A DNA stretch of 64,000 nucleotides from Roseomonas mucosa ATCC BAA-692 (GCF_000622225.1 NZ_JHWD01000001.1:310001-374000); one strand, 5' to 3'; positions 53,403-63,082 are shown, numbered from the stretch's first letter. Notes: generated by a model not told the origin, from the sequence alone. Numbers and translations are program-made.

Positions 53403-54242
53403 TCAGCCGAAGCGGCCGGTGATGTAGTCCTGGGTCCGCCGCTCGCGCGGGGTGGTGAAGAGCTGTGCCGCGGGCGCCACCTCCACCAGCTCGCCCAGGT
53501 AGAAGAAGGCCACCTGGTCGGCGCATCGGGCCGCCTGCTGCATGTTGTGCGTCACGATGGCGATGGTGAAGTCCTGCTTCAGCTCGTCGATCAGCTCCTC
53601 GATGCGCGCGGTGCTGATCGGGTCGAGCGCCGAGGTCGGCTCGTCGAGCAGGATCACGTCCGGCCGCACCGCGATGGTGCGGGCGATGCAGAGGCGCTGC
53701 TGCTGCCCGCCCGAAAGGCCGGCGGCATTGGTGTCCAGCCGGTCCTTCACCTCGTCCCACAGCGCGGCGCGGGCCAGGGCCCATTCGATGCGTTCGGCCA
53801 TCTCCGTCCGGCCCAGCCGCTCGTGCAGGCGGATGCCGAAGGCGATGTTCTCGCGGATCGTCATGGGGAAGGGGGTGGGCTTCTGGAACACCATGCCGAC
53901 CTTGGCACGGAGCGCGTTCATGTCCACGCCCGATTCGAGGATGTTCTCCCCGTCCAGCAGCACCTGCCCCTCGGCCCGCTGGCCGGGATAGAGGCTGTAC
54001 ATGCGGTTCAGGATGCGCAGCAGGGTGGACTTGCCGCAGCCGGAGGGGCCGATCATGCCGGTCACCTGGCGGTGCGGCAGGTCGAGGTTGATGCCCTTCA
54101 GCGCATGCTTGTCGCCGTACCAGAAGTTCAGGTCGCGCACGCTCATCCCCGCCTCGTTCAGCGGCACGGAGGGGCGGGACGTGTCCACCAGGCTGCTGGA
54201 GGAGGCACTCGGCATGCTGAAGTTGGTGGCGTTTCCATTCAT
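53403..54242 (-). CDS. pstB: Phosphate ABC transporter ATPase PstB
   Basis: ATP-binding subunit, 279 residues. Walker A '[17 protein letters not shown]', signature '[15 protein letters not shown]', Walker B '[15 protein letters not shown]' and the PstB-specific '[18 protein letters not shown]' are present. The first ~30 residues are a variable Ser-rich extension. It belongs to the phosphate operon. Confidence 0.97.
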   Translation of the reverse strand: MNGNATNFSMPSASSSSLVDTSRPSVPLNEAGMSVRDLNFWYGDKHALKGINLDLPHRQVTGMIGPSGCGKSTLLRILNRMYSLYPGQRAEGQVLLDGENILESGVDMNALRAKVGMVFQKPTPFPMTIRENIAFGIRLHERLGRTEMAERIEWALARAALWDEVKDRLDTNAAGLSGGQQQRLCIARTIAVRPDVILLDEPTSALDPISTARIEELIDELKQDFTIAIVTHNMQQAARCADQVAFFYLGELVEVAPAAQLFTTPRERRTQDYITGRFG

Positions 54243-54253
54243 GGCGGAGCCTC

Positions 54254-55147
54254 TCAGCGCTTGGCGCGCAGCACGGTGCGGGCGACGAGGTTCAGGCCCA
54301 GCACGCCCAGGGTGATGATCAGGGCCCCGGCCCAGGCCAGGGTGACCCAGTCCTCATAGGGGGAGCCGGCATAGGCGTAGATGGTGATCGGCAGGCTCGA
54401 CATCGGCTGGTTCAGGCTGACCGACCAGTTCAGGTTGCCGAGCGAGGTGAAGAGCAGCGGCGCGGTCTCGCCGGCGATGCGGGCCACACCCAGCAGCACG
54501 CCGGTGATGATGCCCGAGGCGGCGGCGCGCCAGCCCACCAGCACCACCATCTTCCACTTGGGCGAGCCCAGGCCGATCACCGCCTCGCGCAGCGTGTCGG
54601 GCAGCAGGCTCAGCATGTCCTCGGTGGTGCGGACCACGACGGGGATGATGATGATGGCCAGCGCCACCACGCCCGCCCAGCCGGAGAAGCCGCCGAAGGG
54701 CAGCACCAGGAGCTGGTAGACGAAGAGGCCGATCAGGATCGAGGGGGCGGAAAGCAGCACGTCCGAGACGAAGCGCACGGCGCCGCCGAGCTTCGACCCG
54801 CGGGCGTATTCCGCGAGGTAGGTGCCGACCAGCATGCCGATCGGCGTGCCCACTAGCGTGGCGAGGAACACCTGGATCAGGCTGCCCACGATCGGGTTCA
54901 GCAGCCCGCCGCCGCTGCCGGGCGGGCGGGTCACCGTGACCAGCGTCTGCAGCGACAGCCCGTGCATGCCGCGCAGCAGCAGGGTGAGCAGGATGGAGGC
55001 GAGGAAGAACAGGCCCAGCAGCGTGGCGGCGATGCAGAAGGCGCGGATCAGCAGGTCCTTGCGGTGCCGGCTGCGGCCCAGCGCGCGGGCCACGGCGGGG
55101 TCCTTGCGCGGGCCGATATGCCCCGGGCGGGAGGTGGTGGCGCTCAT
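54254..55147 (-). CDS. pstA: Phosphate ABC transporter permease PstA
   Basis: Inner-membrane permease, 297 residues, six helices. The EAA-type loop '[53 protein letters not shown]' is intact. It starts 4 bases after pstC and lies 11 bases before pstB. Confidence 0.96.
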   Translation of the reverse strand: MSATTSRPGHIGPRKDPAVARALGRSRHRKDLLIRAFCIAATLLGLFFLASILLTLLLRGMHGLSLQTLVTVTRPPGSGGGLLNPIVGSLIQVFLATLVGTPIGMLVGTYLAEYARGSKLGGAVRFVSDVLLSAPSILIGLFVYQLLVLPFGGFSGWAGVVALAIIIIPVVVRTTEDMLSLLPDTLREAVIGLGSPKWKMVVLVGWRAAASGIITGVLLGVARIAGETAPLLFTSLGNLNWSVSLNQPMSSLPITIYAYAGSPYEDWVTLAWAGALIITLGVLGLNLVARTVLRAKR

Positions 55148-55151
55148 CGGT

Positions 55152-56153
55152 TCAGCCCTTCAGCCGGGGCCGCAGCAGCCAGCGCGAGACGGCCAGCACC
55201 GCGAAGGAGATGACGAAGAGGACGAAGCCCAGCGCCAGCAGCGCGGAAAGCTTCAGGCTGCCCATCCCGGCCTCGCCGAATTCCAGCGCGACCAGCGAGG
55301 CGATGGTGTTGCCCGGGCCGAAGAGCGAGGCGGAGATGCGGTTGGCGTTGCCGATCACGAAGGTGACGGCCATGGTCTCGCCCAGGGCGCGGCCCAGGCC
55401 CAGCATGATGCCGCCCACCACGGAGGTACGGGTATAGGGCAGCACCACGCCGCGCATCACCTCCCAGGTCGTGGCGCCGAGGCCATAGGCGCTTTCCTTG
55501 AAGACCGGCGGCACCTGCTCGAACACGTCGCGCATCGTGGCGGCGACGAAGGGCAGGATCATGATCGCCAGGATCAGCGCCGCGGTGAACAGGCCGGTGC
55601 CGAAGGGCGCGCCGGAGAAGAGCGCGCCGATGACCGGCACCTCGCCCAGCGTGTCGATGATCGGCGGCTGGATGGTGGTGGCCATGAAGGGCACGATCAC
55701 GAAGAAGCCCCACATGCCGTAGATGATCGAGGGCACGGCGGCCAGCAGCTCCACCGCCACGCCGACCGGGCGGCGCATCCAGTCGGGCGCCAGCTCGGTG
55801 AGGAAGAAGGCGATGCCGAAGGCCGCCGGCACGGCCATGAGGATGGCCAGCAGCGCGGTCAGCAGCGTGCCGTAGATGGGCACGCCGCCGCCGAAGACCT
55901 CCTGCACCGGGTCCCAGTCCGTCGAGGCGACGAAGGCGAGGCCGAAGGCCCGGAAGGCCGGGAGGCCGCCCAGGAACAGCTCCACGATGATGGCGCCCAG
56001 CAGCAGCAGCACCAGGATGCCGGCCCCTTGGCAGAGGGCCGCGAAGATGGTGTCGCCGAAGCCGGTGGCGCGCCTCGTGGCGCGGCTGGGACGGGGGGGG
56101 ACCGGGTCGGCGCCGATGGCGGCGCCCGCGAGGTGCGAGGCGGTCTGGGACAA
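55152..56153 (-). CDS. pstC: Phosphate ABC transporter permease PstC
   Basis: Inner-membrane permease, 333 residues. The coupling loop 'VPPVFKESAYGLGATTWEVMRGVVLPYTRTSVVGGIMLGLGRALGETMAVTFVIGN' is typical. A ~40-residue cytoplasmic N-terminus precedes helix 1. It is separated from pstS by a strong hairpin (56181-56206). Confidence 0.96.
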   Translation of the reverse strand: MSQTASHLAGAAIGADPVPPRPSRATRRATGFGDTIFAALCQGAGILVLLLLGAIIVELFLGGLPAFRAFGLAFVASTDWDPVQEVFGGGVPIYGTLLTALLAILMAVPAAFGIAFFLTELAPDWMRRPVGVAVELLAAVPSIIYGMWGFFVIVPFMATTIQPPIIDTLGEVPVIGALFSGAPFGTGLFTAALILAIMILPFVAATMRDVFEQVPPVFKESAYGLGATTWEVMRGVVLPYTRTSVVGGIMLGLGRALGETMAVTFVIGNANRISASLFGPGNTIASLVALEFGEAGMGSLKLSALLALGFVLFVISFAVLAVSRWLLRPRLKG

Positions 56154-56180
56154 GGTCGGGCCTTCCTGGGGTCAGAAGTG

Positions 56181-56206
56181 CCGGAGGGGCCTCGCGGCCC
56201 CTCCGG
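56181..56206 (-). terminator. Intercistronic hairpin between pstS and pstC
   Basis: Perfect 11-bp stem 'CCGGAGGGGCC' with a TCGC loop in the 73-base gap after the pstS stop. No T-run. It most likely acts as a partial terminator or 3' stabiliser so that the binding protein is made in excess of the membrane subunits. Confidence 0.75.
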
Positions 56207-56226
56207 TCATGTTCCGGTTCCGGACC

Positions 56227-57270
56227 TTACCGGTTCCAGACGGGCTTGCCGTCCACGGTCACCTGCTTCCAGGTCTCGCGCACCTTGGCCTGCACGTTCT
56301 CCGGCAGGGGGATGTACTCGAGCTGGCGCGCCGCGTCGCCGCCATGGGTGAAGGCCCAGTCGAAGAAGCGCATCACCGCGCGGGAGCGGTCGGCGTTCTC
56401 CGGATTGGCCGGCAGCAGGATGAAGGTCGGCGAAACGATCGGCCAGGAACTGTCGCCCTTCTGGTCGATGATGCTGGCGGCCATGCCGGGGGCGGACCAG
56501 TCGGCATTCCCGGCGGCGGCGATGAAGCTCTCCATGGTCGGCTTCACGAACTTGCCGGCCTTGTTGCGGAGCTGCACGGTCGTCAGCTTGTTCTGGGTGG
56601 CATAGGCGTTCTCGACATAGCCGATGGCGCCGCGGGTGTTGCGCACCGTGCCGGCCACGCCCTCGTTGCCGCGCGCGCCGGCGCCGGCCGGCCACTTCAC
56701 GGAGGTGGCGGCGCCGACCTTGCCCTGCCAGTCGGAGGAGACGGCGGAGAGGTAGGAGGTGAAGACGAAGGATGTGCCGGAGGCATCGGCGCGGTAGACC
56801 GGCGCGATGGCGACGTTGGGCAGGGTCACGCCCTGGTTCAGCTCGACCAGCTTCGGGTCGTTCCACTTGGTGATCTTGCCGGCATAGATGTCGGCCAGGA
56901 TCTCGCCCGTCAGCTTCAGCTGGTCGATCTCGACGCCCGGCAGGTTCACGATGGGAACCACCGAGCCCATCACGGCCGGGAACTGCACCAGCTTGGCCTC
57001 GGTCAGCTGCTCGGGCTTCAGCGGGGCGTCGGAAGCGCCGAAATCCACCGTGCGGTTGCGGATCTGGTTGATGCCGGCGCCCGAACCCACGGACTGGTAG
57101 TTCAGCTGGATGCCGACCGCCTTCGCACCCTCGCCCCAGCGCTGATAGACCGGGTTGGGGAAGGACGCGCCGGCACCGGTGATGTCGGCCGTCTGGGCCA
57201 GGGCGCCGTGCGGCACGGCGGCGGTCAGCAGCGCGAGGCCGGTGAGGAGAGCGAGGGAGCGTCTGTACAC
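56227..57270 (-). CDS. pstS: Phosphate-binding periplasmic protein PstS
   Basis: A 347-residue periplasmic binding protein. Signal peptide 'RRSLALLTGLALLTAAVPHGALAQ', then 'ADITGAGASFPNPVYQRWGEGAK', 'YQSVGSGAGINQIRNRTVDFGASDAPL' and 'YRADASGTSFVFTSYLSAVS', the residues that hold phosphate. It heads pstSCAB-phoU-phoB and has a Pho box about 100 bases upstream, so it should be induced under phosphate starvation. Confidence 0.97.
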   Translation of the reverse strand: MYRRSLALLTGLALLTAAVPHGALAQTADITGAGASFPNPVYQRWGEGAKAVGIQLNYQSVGSGAGINQIRNRTVDFGASDAPLKPEQLTEAKLVQFPAVMGSVVPIVNLPGVEIDQLKLTGEILADIYAGKITKWNDPKLVELNQGVTLPNVAIAPVYRADASGTSFVFTSYLSAVSSDWQGKVGAATSVKWPAGAGARGNEGVAGTVRNTRGAIGYVENAYATQNKLTTVQLRNKAGKFVKPTMESFIAAAGNADWSAPGMAASIIDQKGDSSWPIVSPTFILLPANPENADRSRAVMRFFDWAFTHGGDAARQLEYIPLPENVQAKVRETWKQVTVDGKPVWNR

Positions 57271-57371
57271 CGTGCGTGGTCTCCGGAGCGATTTGTTATT
57301 GCCGGCAGGACATGTTCTCCCGCCGCCGGCTGCTCCCTAGTCCCCCAAGGCGTCGGACATGTTTCACTTTT

Positions 57372-57389
57372 ATGAAGGTTCGATGACAG
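57372..57389 (-). promoter_or_regulatory. Pho box upstream of pstS
   Basis: On the minus strand: 'CTGTCAT' - CGAA - 'CCTTCAT', followed by AAAA. This matches the PhoB direct-repeat layout of two 7-mers with a 4-base spacer; the first repeat is perfect and the second has one or two changes. It lies about 102 bases before the pstS start. Confidence 0.8.
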
Positions 57390-57441
57390 GCCGGCCGGCC
57401 GAAGGCACCTTTACCGACGGGAAAGGTATCGCCGGATAGGG

Positions 57442-58047
57442 TCAGCCGCCCGGGAAGCGCAGGCCCTGGAGCCGCACCTGCCCGCCCCCCCAGGAAAGGT
57501 CGAAGGCAATCCCGCCGGCATAGTTCAGGCGTGCTGCGGCGTAGCGGAGATGGCTGGTGCCGATGGGATCGCCGAGGGAGCGCAGCACGTGCTGGGACAG
57601 GAAGGGAGGCGAGCGGCGCAGTTGCAGCCAGGCGCCGACGGATTGCGGGTCGTTCCAGCCATCCGCCATCTCCTCCGCCATGTCCGAGAGCCAGTTCCGG
57701 GCCGTGGGCGAAAGGCCCTCCACATCGGTCCGGGAGGCGAACTCCCGCCGCAGGTTCCTCTGGAGGCTGGGCCGGTCGGCCATCTGCAACAGCGCGTCGC
57801 CATCCATGTGCCGCAGCCTCGCGGCGAAGTCCTGCGCCATCATCCAGGACGGCGCGACGAGCCCGGCGCCGAAGACCAGCAGCAGCGGGACCAGCAGCAG
57901 GAGCAGCAGGTGGCGCCTGTTCCGTCGGGTTGGCAGTGGCTTCCCGGTGGTGCCGGCCGGCAGGGCGCACGCCGCATGCAGGCGGTGGTCGTATTCCGAC
58001 CAGACGTCGTTCCAGTCGTCGTCTCTGTCCGGGCCATCGAACGGCAT
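57442..58047 (-). CDS. Hypothetical single-span membrane protein (DUF2939-like)
   Basis: A 201-residue protein: an acidic cytoplasmic N-terminus, basic 'RRNRRH', one membrane helix (about 47-65, 'LLLLLLVPLLLVFGAGLVA') and an extracytoplasmic domain with 'RLRHMDGDALLQMADRPSLQRNLR' that recalls DUF2939 proteins. Function unknown. It lies upstream of the Pho box on the same strand but has its own AT-rich upstream region (58048-58167), so it is probably separate from the pst operon. Confidence 0.7.
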   Translation of the reverse strand: MPFDGPDRDDDWNDVWSEYDHRLHAACALPAGTTGKPLPTRRNRRHLLLLLLVPLLLVFGAGLVAPSWMMAQDFAARLRHMDGDALLQMADRPSLQRNLRREFASRTDVEGLSPTARNWLSDMAEEMADGWNDPQSVGAWLQLRRSPPFLSQHVLRSLGDPIGTSHLRYAAARLNYAGGIAFDLSWGGGQVRLQGLRFPGG

Positions 58048-58167
58048 TGGGGTGACCCCTGAAGCAACCGCCTCAACGCGCCATCCTGGCCGAAGGTTGA
58101 CGGTTGTCTAGGTATTCGTGAACACCGCCATGCTTAGTTAACTGCAAGTTGTATTAATAGAAGATTA

Positions 58168-58800
58168 CTACCTTAACGCGATCAAAATCTGTTGTTCCAG
58201 CTGCATGAAGGCCCCTGCCAGGGCAGCCACCATCGCCTGGGCCTGGGGTTCCGGCCGCAGCGGCCGTTCCGGCGGCAGGGGCGCGGTTCCGGAAACGGTG
58301 AACTGGCGTACGGCGCGGCGGTCGAGCGCGCCTTCCCGCAACAGCACCGCCGACAGGCTGGCCCGCGCCAGACCCTGGCCGAGATCGGCATGCAGGGCGG
58401 TCAGCTCCGTCTCCAGCACCAGATCACTGCTGGCCCGCGTGCCGGGCGCCAGTACCGCGGCGAAGAGGCCCGAGGCCACGAGCCAGCGGCGCAGCGCCTC
58501 GTCCATCGCCTCGGCGGGCGGCGCGACCCATTCGGCGTAGTACTCGACATGCACTGTGCCGTCCGGGTTGATGGAGCGCAGCATCCGCCCCTCCGTCCCC
58601 GGTGCCGCGCGCGCCAGGCGGACCAGGACCGTCTGCCCGCCGAAGCCGCGCAGGGGTGGCCCGGGCCGCACGGGGTCGAGCCGGAAGCGCAGCGGCTCCA
58701 CATAGGGGCGGCTCTGCAGCGCGGAGCAGCCGGGCAGGGCCAGAAGCGCGGCCAGCACCGGCCGGCGCATCAACAGAGGGCGTCGGGTGGGACCGTTCAT
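58168..58800 (-). CDS. ABC-type transport auxiliary lipoprotein (PqiC/LptE-like partner of MCE system)
   Basis: A 210-residue lipoprotein: signal 'LAALLALPGC' with lipid Cys25, then the auxiliary-lipoprotein body 'LVRLARAAPGTEGRMLRSINPDGTVHVEYYAEWVAPPAEAMDEALRRWL'. Members work with MCE (MlaD-like) transporters at the outer membrane. Its start overlaps the MlaD-like stop by ATGA. It closes the leftward amine oxidase-mlaE-mlaF-mlaD-lipoprotein operon. Confidence 0.86.
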   Translation of the reverse strand: MNGPTRRPLLMRRPVLAALLALPGCSALQSRPYVEPLRFRLDPVRPGPPLRGFGGQTVLVRLARAAPGTEGRMLRSINPDGTVHVEYYAEWVAPPAEAMDEALRRWLVASGLFAAVLAPGTRASSDLVLETELTALHADLGQGLARASLSAVLLREGALDRRAVRQFTVSGTAPLPPERPLRPEPQAQAMVAALAGAFMQLEQQILIALR

Positions 58801-59840
58801 CGGTTGCGCTCCGTGGCCCAGGCGGGCGGTGGTGGCGGCGCGCCCAGGATCGCCTGGGAGGGCGCACGGCGCAGGGTCTCCGTCGTGTCGCGCAGGTTGG
58901 CGGCCACCGCCCCCAGGTCGCGCAGGATCGGCTGCAGGTCCGCGTTCACGTCGCTGGTCGTATGGCCTGCCGTGCGCGCCGTGCGCTCCAGCGCGCCGAT
59001 CACCGCCGGCAGCCGTTGCATGGAGGCATTGAGCTGCGCCGCGGCGTCGCGGGTGGATCGCAGCGTCGCCTGCATCTCCGGCCCCGCCACGGTGCGGCGC
59101 AGATCCGCCACCGCGCCGCGGATGTCCTTCACCATGCCCTGGATATCCGTGCTGTCCAGCGTCTGGCGCAGGGTGCCGGCCATGGCCGAGACATCGGCCA
59201 GGGTCTTCGCCAGGTCGCCGCTGCTGGTCTGCCGGTGGACATCCGCCAGCACGCCGTCGAGGTTGTTCATGATGTCCTCCAGCGGCAGGCCCTGCAGGCG
59301 GCTCAGCAGGTTCTGCGCGGCATCCTGCACCTGCGCCACGGTGGAGGGGATGGAGGGGATCACCGGATGCGCCGGCGCCCAGGGCAGCTTCTCCACCGGG
59401 AAACGCTCGGGGTTCTCGAAGTCCATCTCGATATAGGAGCCGCCGGTCAGGCCGGCGCTCGACAGGCGGGTCCGCAGGCCGAAGCCGACCGCGCGCTCGG
59501 GACCGGTGCCCTCCGGCCCCAACCGGTTCTGTTCGATGGCGAAGCGCACCACGACGAGCTGGAAGGCCGCCTGGAAAGGCCGCCCTTCCGGGTTGCGGTA
59601 GACGGAGTTGACCAGGGTGATCTCGGTGACGCGGCCGAGCTGCACGCCGCGGTAGCGCACCGGGGCGCCGACATCGAGGCCCTGCACGCTTTCGCGGAAA
59701 TAGGTCTCGAAGATCTCCGAATGGCGGTTGAGCCGGCCGGCGGTGAAGAACATCACGAAGCCGACTGCCAGCGCGATTCCCGCCAGGATCAGCAGCCCGA
59801 CCCGCAGGTAGAGGCCGGAGCCCCGCCCGGGCGCGGCCAT
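58797..59840 (-). CDS. MCE-domain protein, MlaD-like
   Basis: A 347-residue protein: one N-terminal membrane helix ('LYLRVGLLILAGIALAVGFVMFF'), a single MCE domain (about 42-130, 'YFRESVQGLDVGAPVRYRGVQLGRVTEITLV') and a long helical C-terminal part that probably makes a tunnel ring or needle. It should carry lipids between inner and outer membrane. It is encoded right after the ATPase gene (stop and start adjacent). Confidence 0.92.
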   Translation of the reverse strand: MAAPGRGSGLYLRVGLLILAGIALAVGFVMFFTAGRLNRHSEIFETYFRESVQGLDVGAPVRYRGVQLGRVTEITLVNSVYRNPEGRPFQAAFQLVVVRFAIEQNRLGPEGTGPERAVGFGLRTRLSSAGLTGGSYIEMDFENPERFPVEKLPWAPAHPVIPSIPSTVAQVQDAAQNLLSRLQGLPLEDIMNNLDGVLADVHRQTSSGDLAKTLADVSAMAGTLRQTLDSTDIQGMVKDIRGAVADLRRTVAGPEMQATLRSTRDAAAQLNASMQRLPAVIGALERTARTAGHTTSDVNADLQPILRDLGAVAANLRDTTETLRRAPSQAILGAPPPPPAWATERNR

Positions 59841-60674
59841 CTACTCGGCCTCCCGGCGGAAGAAGTGGCGGACGGTGTCGTTGGGCGGGTCGGCGCGCAG
59901 GTCGCCGGGGCGTCCCTGCGCGATCACGCCCTTCGCGGCCTTGTCCAGCATGATGCAGCGGTCACCGATGTTCAGGATGGATTGCAGCTCGTGCGTCACG
60001 ACCACGAAGGTCGTGCCGAGATCGCGGGCGAAGTCCTTGATGAGCTGGTCGAGCCCCGCGGAGGTGATCGGGTCGAGCCCCGCCGAGGGCTCGTCCAGGA
60101 AGAGCAGCGGCGGGTCGAGCGCCATGGCGCGCGCGATGCCGGCGCGCTTGGCCATGCCGCCCGAGATCTCGGCCGGCAGCCGGTTCGCCGCCTCGCTGAG
60201 CCCGACCAGGCCGAGCTTGGTGCGGGCGATCTCCGCCCGGCCCTCCGGCGGCAGATCGGTATGGGCCTCCAGCGGCAGCATCACGTTCTCCAGCAGGGTC
60301 ATCGAGCCGAACAGGGCGCCCGACTGCCACATCACGCCGAGCCGGCTCAGCAGCGCCCGGCGCGCGGCGCCCTCGGTCGCCAGCATGTCCGTGCCCAGGA
60401 TCTCGATCCGGCCGTCGCTCGGCGGCATCAGCCCGATCAGCAGCTTGAGCAGGGTGGACTTGCCACAGCCCGAGCCGCCCAGGATCACAAAGACCTCGCC
60501 GCGCCGCACGTCGAAGCTCACGTCCCGGAACAGCAGGTTGCTGCCGAACTGCATGGCGACGTCCCGCGCCCGGACCACCGCCTCGCCGTCCCCGGCACCG
60601 CCCATGGCCTCCGGCGGCGGGTCCGCGCGGTCGCCCCGGTGGGATGGCGCGTCCCGCGCCGGCTGTTCCGCCAT
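59841..60674 (-). CDS. MCE-system ABC ATPase, MlaF-like
   Basis: ATP-binding subunit, 277 residues. Walker A '[17 protein letters not shown]', signature 'EISGGMAKRAGIARAMALD', Walker B 'LLFLDEPSAGLDPITSAGL' and 'VVTHELQSI' identify the MlaF type (the 'GGMAKRAGIARA' form is diagnostic). Gap of 3 bases to the permease gene. Confidence 0.94.
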   Translation of the reverse strand: MAEQPARDAPSHRGDRADPPPEAMGGAGDGEAVVRARDVAMQFGSNLLFRDVSFDVRRGEVFVILGGSGCGKSTLLKLLIGLMPPSDGRIEILGTDMLATEGAARRALLSRLGVMWQSGALFGSMTLLENVMLPLEAHTDLPPEGRAEIARTKLGLVGLSEAANRLPAEISGGMAKRAGIARAMALDPPLLFLDEPSAGLDPITSAGLDQLIKDFARDLGTTFVVVTHELQSILNIGDRCIMLDKAAKGVIAQGRPGDLRADPPNDTVRHFFRREAE

Positions 60675-60677
60675 CGC

Positions 60678-61775
60678 TCAGAACCCCAGGCGGTAGAAGA
60701 GGATGGCGAAGAGGCCGTCGAGCACCACGATGGCCACGATGCCGCCGACCACCGCTGCCGTGGCGGCATCGCCCACCGCGCGCGGCCCCCGCCCGGCCGT
60801 CAGCCCGGCGCGGCAGCCGATGCCGGCGATGACCAGGCCGAAGACCGCCGCCTTGAACAGCCCCTGCAGCAGGTCGCTCATCACCACGCCCTCGGCCACC
60901 TGGTTGACGGTGAAGACCAGCGGATAGCCCAGGCTGAGCATCACGCCGGTCATGCCGACCAGCCCCGACAGGTTCATCAGCAGGGTCATCACCGGCATCA
61001 CCACCAGGCCGGCAAGCAGGCGCGGCAGCACCAGCATCACCATCGGGTCGATGCCCATGATGCGGAGCGCGTCCACCTCCTCGTTCACCGTCATGGTGCC
61101 GAGCTCGGCGGCATAGGCCGAGCCGGTGCGGCCAGCCAGGATCACCCCGGCCAGGAGCGGGCCGAGCTCGCGCAGCAGGGAGATCCCGACCATGCGGGGG
61201 ATAAAGGTCTCCGCGCCGAACTGGCGCAGCGGCGCGGCGGACTGAAAGGCCAGGATCAGGCCGATCAGCACGCCGAGCAGGATCACCAGGGGAAAGGAGC
61301 GCGTCCCCGCCTCGTCGAGATGGCGCATCGCCTCGGAGGCGCGCAGCTGCCGGCGGCGCCGGAAGGCATTCACCAGCGTGGCGGCGGCCTCGCCCAGGAA
61401 GGCGATGCGGACCAGCATCGCCCGCCACACGCCCACGCCCCAGGCCCCCAGCGCCGACACCAGCGGCAGGCGCGGCCCGTTCGGCCGGGGCTCCGGCTGC
61501 TCCCGCGCCACGCGCACCCGCTCCAGCACGGCGGCGACCGGGCGGCTCGCGCCCTCGAAGGTCTCGCAGGCCCCGGCGGCGCGCAGCAGCAGCGTGGCGC
61601 CGCCGGTATCGATCGTCTCGACACCCGACAGGTCCACGCGCCGCACCCCCTGGGCCTCGCCGGGCAGGCGGTCCCAGACCGGGGCCACCGTTGCCGTGGT
61701 CAGGTCGCCCGAGACCCGCAGCGTCTCGCCCTCTACCATGAAGGAGGGCGCTCCGGCTTCCGTCCCGCCCGCCAT
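60678..61775 (-). CDS. MCE-system permease with fused STAS domain (MlaB-MlaE fusion type)
   Basis: A 365-residue protein: an N-terminal STAS domain (about 10-95, 'RRVDLSGVETIDTGGATLLLRAAG'), which is MlaB-like and probably controls the ATPase, fused to a MlaE permease ('FGAETFIPRMVGISLLRELGPLLAGVILAGRTGSAYAAELGTM', 'VNEEVDALRIMGIDPM'). The ATG shares one base with the amine oxidase stop (TGATG). A longer upstream frame is not supported. Confidence 0.93.
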   Translation of the reverse strand: MAGGTEAGAPSFMVEGETLRVSGDLTTATVAPVWDRLPGEAQGVRRVDLSGVETIDTGGATLLLRAAGACETFEGASRPVAAVLERVRVAREQPEPRPNGPRLPLVSALGAWGVGVWRAMLVRIAFLGEAAATLVNAFRRRRQLRASEAMRHLDEAGTRSFPLVILLGVLIGLILAFQSAAPLRQFGAETFIPRMVGISLLRELGPLLAGVILAGRTGSAYAAELGTMTVNEEVDALRIMGIDPMVMLVLPRLLAGLVVMPVMTLLMNLSGLVGMTGVMLSLGYPLVFTVNQVAEGVVMSDLLQGLFKAAVFGLVIAGIGCRAGLTAGRGPRAVGDAATAAVVGGIVAIVVLDGLFAILFYRLGF

Positions 61776-63082
61776 CAGCCGTTCCCCGGCGACAGGGCCG
61801 TGGCGACCGCCGCGGCGGCGGCCTCGCCGGTTTCCCAGGCGCCGCCAACGGTGCCGGCGAGGTCCGGGTGGCAATGCTCACCGGCCAGGACGAGGCGTCC
61901 GTCCGCCAGCGGGGCGGAAAGGACGGCGCGCGCCCCGGCCGCGCCGGGCCGGGCATAGCTGTAGGCCCCGAGCGAGAAGGGGTCGCTGCCCCAGCGGCTG
62001 ACCAGGGCCCGGTCCCAGTCGATCGCCCGCCGCGCCCTTGCGCCATAGAGCCGGACCAGCTCCTCCCGGGCATGGGCGACCTGCGCCGCTTGGCCCTCGC
62101 GCTCCAGCGCCCAGGCATGGTCGCCGCCGAGGAAGCCCTCCAGATGCGGCCGGCCGAAGGGCCAGGCCACGAAAGTCATGCGGGTCTCGCCTTCCACGAC
62201 GCGCCGCTCGGCACCCGCGAAGGGCGGCAGGTCCAGCCGGTCCCCGCCGCTGGCCGGCAGGATGAACTTGGTCAGCAGCCCCAGCGGCAGGCCGTGCAGC
62301 GCCTCCTGATGCCCGGGCGGCAGGGGCGGGTCGAAGCGCAGCGCCCCGGCGGCCAGCAGGCTGGCGGGCAGGGTCACGATGGCCGCCCGCCCCTCCAGCA
62401 CGCCACGCGGCCCCTCGGCCCGGATGCCGCCGCCGGACCAGCGCAGGCGCTCCACGGGCCAGCCGGTGAGGATCGGCAGGCCTCGCGCCAGGGTGGCCAG
62501 CAGCGTGCCGAAGCTAGGCTCCGGCAGGAGGTTGGGCGGCTCCAGCTGGTTCCGCAGGAAGTCCGCCACCCCCATGTCGCGCGGCTCGGCCGCGGCGATG
62601 GTCTGCCCTTCCCAGGCCGCGATGCTGGCATCCCAGGGGCCGCCACTCGGCGCCACGGCGGCCAGGGCAGGGTCCGGTTCCCGCGGAGCGGCCCGCACGG
62701 CCTCCATCCAGCGGTCATAGGCCGCGTCGAATTCCGCCTGTTCCGCCTCCGTCGCCCAGCGCCCGGCACCTGGGGCATCGCCGGGGCGGTCGAGGTAGAG
62801 GCGGTGGAGCCGCTGATCGTCATGGTTCAGCAGCGGGAAGCCCAGTTCCCGTGCCAGCGCGGCCAGCGGGTTCCGCGCGGCCGCGTGCAGCCAAGTGGCG
62901 CCGAGGTCCACCGGCCAGCCCAGGCTGTGATCGGTCAGCACCCGGCCGCCGGCCCGGTCCCGCGCCTCCAGCACGGTGCAAGCCAGTCCCCGGGCGAGGC
63001 AGGCGCGCGCCGCCGCGAGGCCGGCCGCGCCGGCACCGAGAATCAGCACATCGGGTTTGCTCGGACGGGGCATTACATACAT
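61775..63082 (-). CDS. FAD-dependent amine oxidase (monoamine/polyamine oxidase type)
   Basis: A 435-residue flavoprotein: dinucleotide-binding 'PDVLILGAGAAGLAAARACL', 'VLEARDRAGGRVLTDHS' and 'DLGATWLHAAARNPLAALA', and the C-terminal FAD loop 'RLVLAGEHCHPDLAGTVGGAWETGEAAAAAVA'. The substrate may be an amine, polyamine or amino acid. Start ATG 63082 or 63073 ('MPRPSKPDVL'); the latter fits the family better. Translationally coupled to the MCE permease, an unusual partnership. Confidence 0.9.
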   Translation of the reverse strand: MYVMPRPSKPDVLILGAGAAGLAAARACLARGLACTVLEARDRAGGRVLTDHSLGWPVDLGATWLHAAARNPLAALARELGFPLLNHDDQRLHRLYLDRPGDAPGAGRWATEAEQAEFDAAYDRWMEAVRAAPREPDPALAAVAPSGGPWDASIAAWEGQTIAAAEPRDMGVADFLRNQLEPPNLLPEPSFGTLLATLARGLPILTGWPVERLRWSGGGIRAEGPRGVLEGRAAIVTLPASLLAAGALRFDPPLPPGHQEALHGLPLGLLTKFILPASGGDRLDLPPFAGAERRVVEGETRMTFVAWPFGRPHLEGFLGGDHAWALEREGQAAQVAHAREELVRLYGARARRAIDWDRALVSRWGSDPFSLGAYSYARPGAAGARAVLSAPLADGRLVLAGEHCHPDLAGTVGGAWETGEAAAAAVATALSPGNG

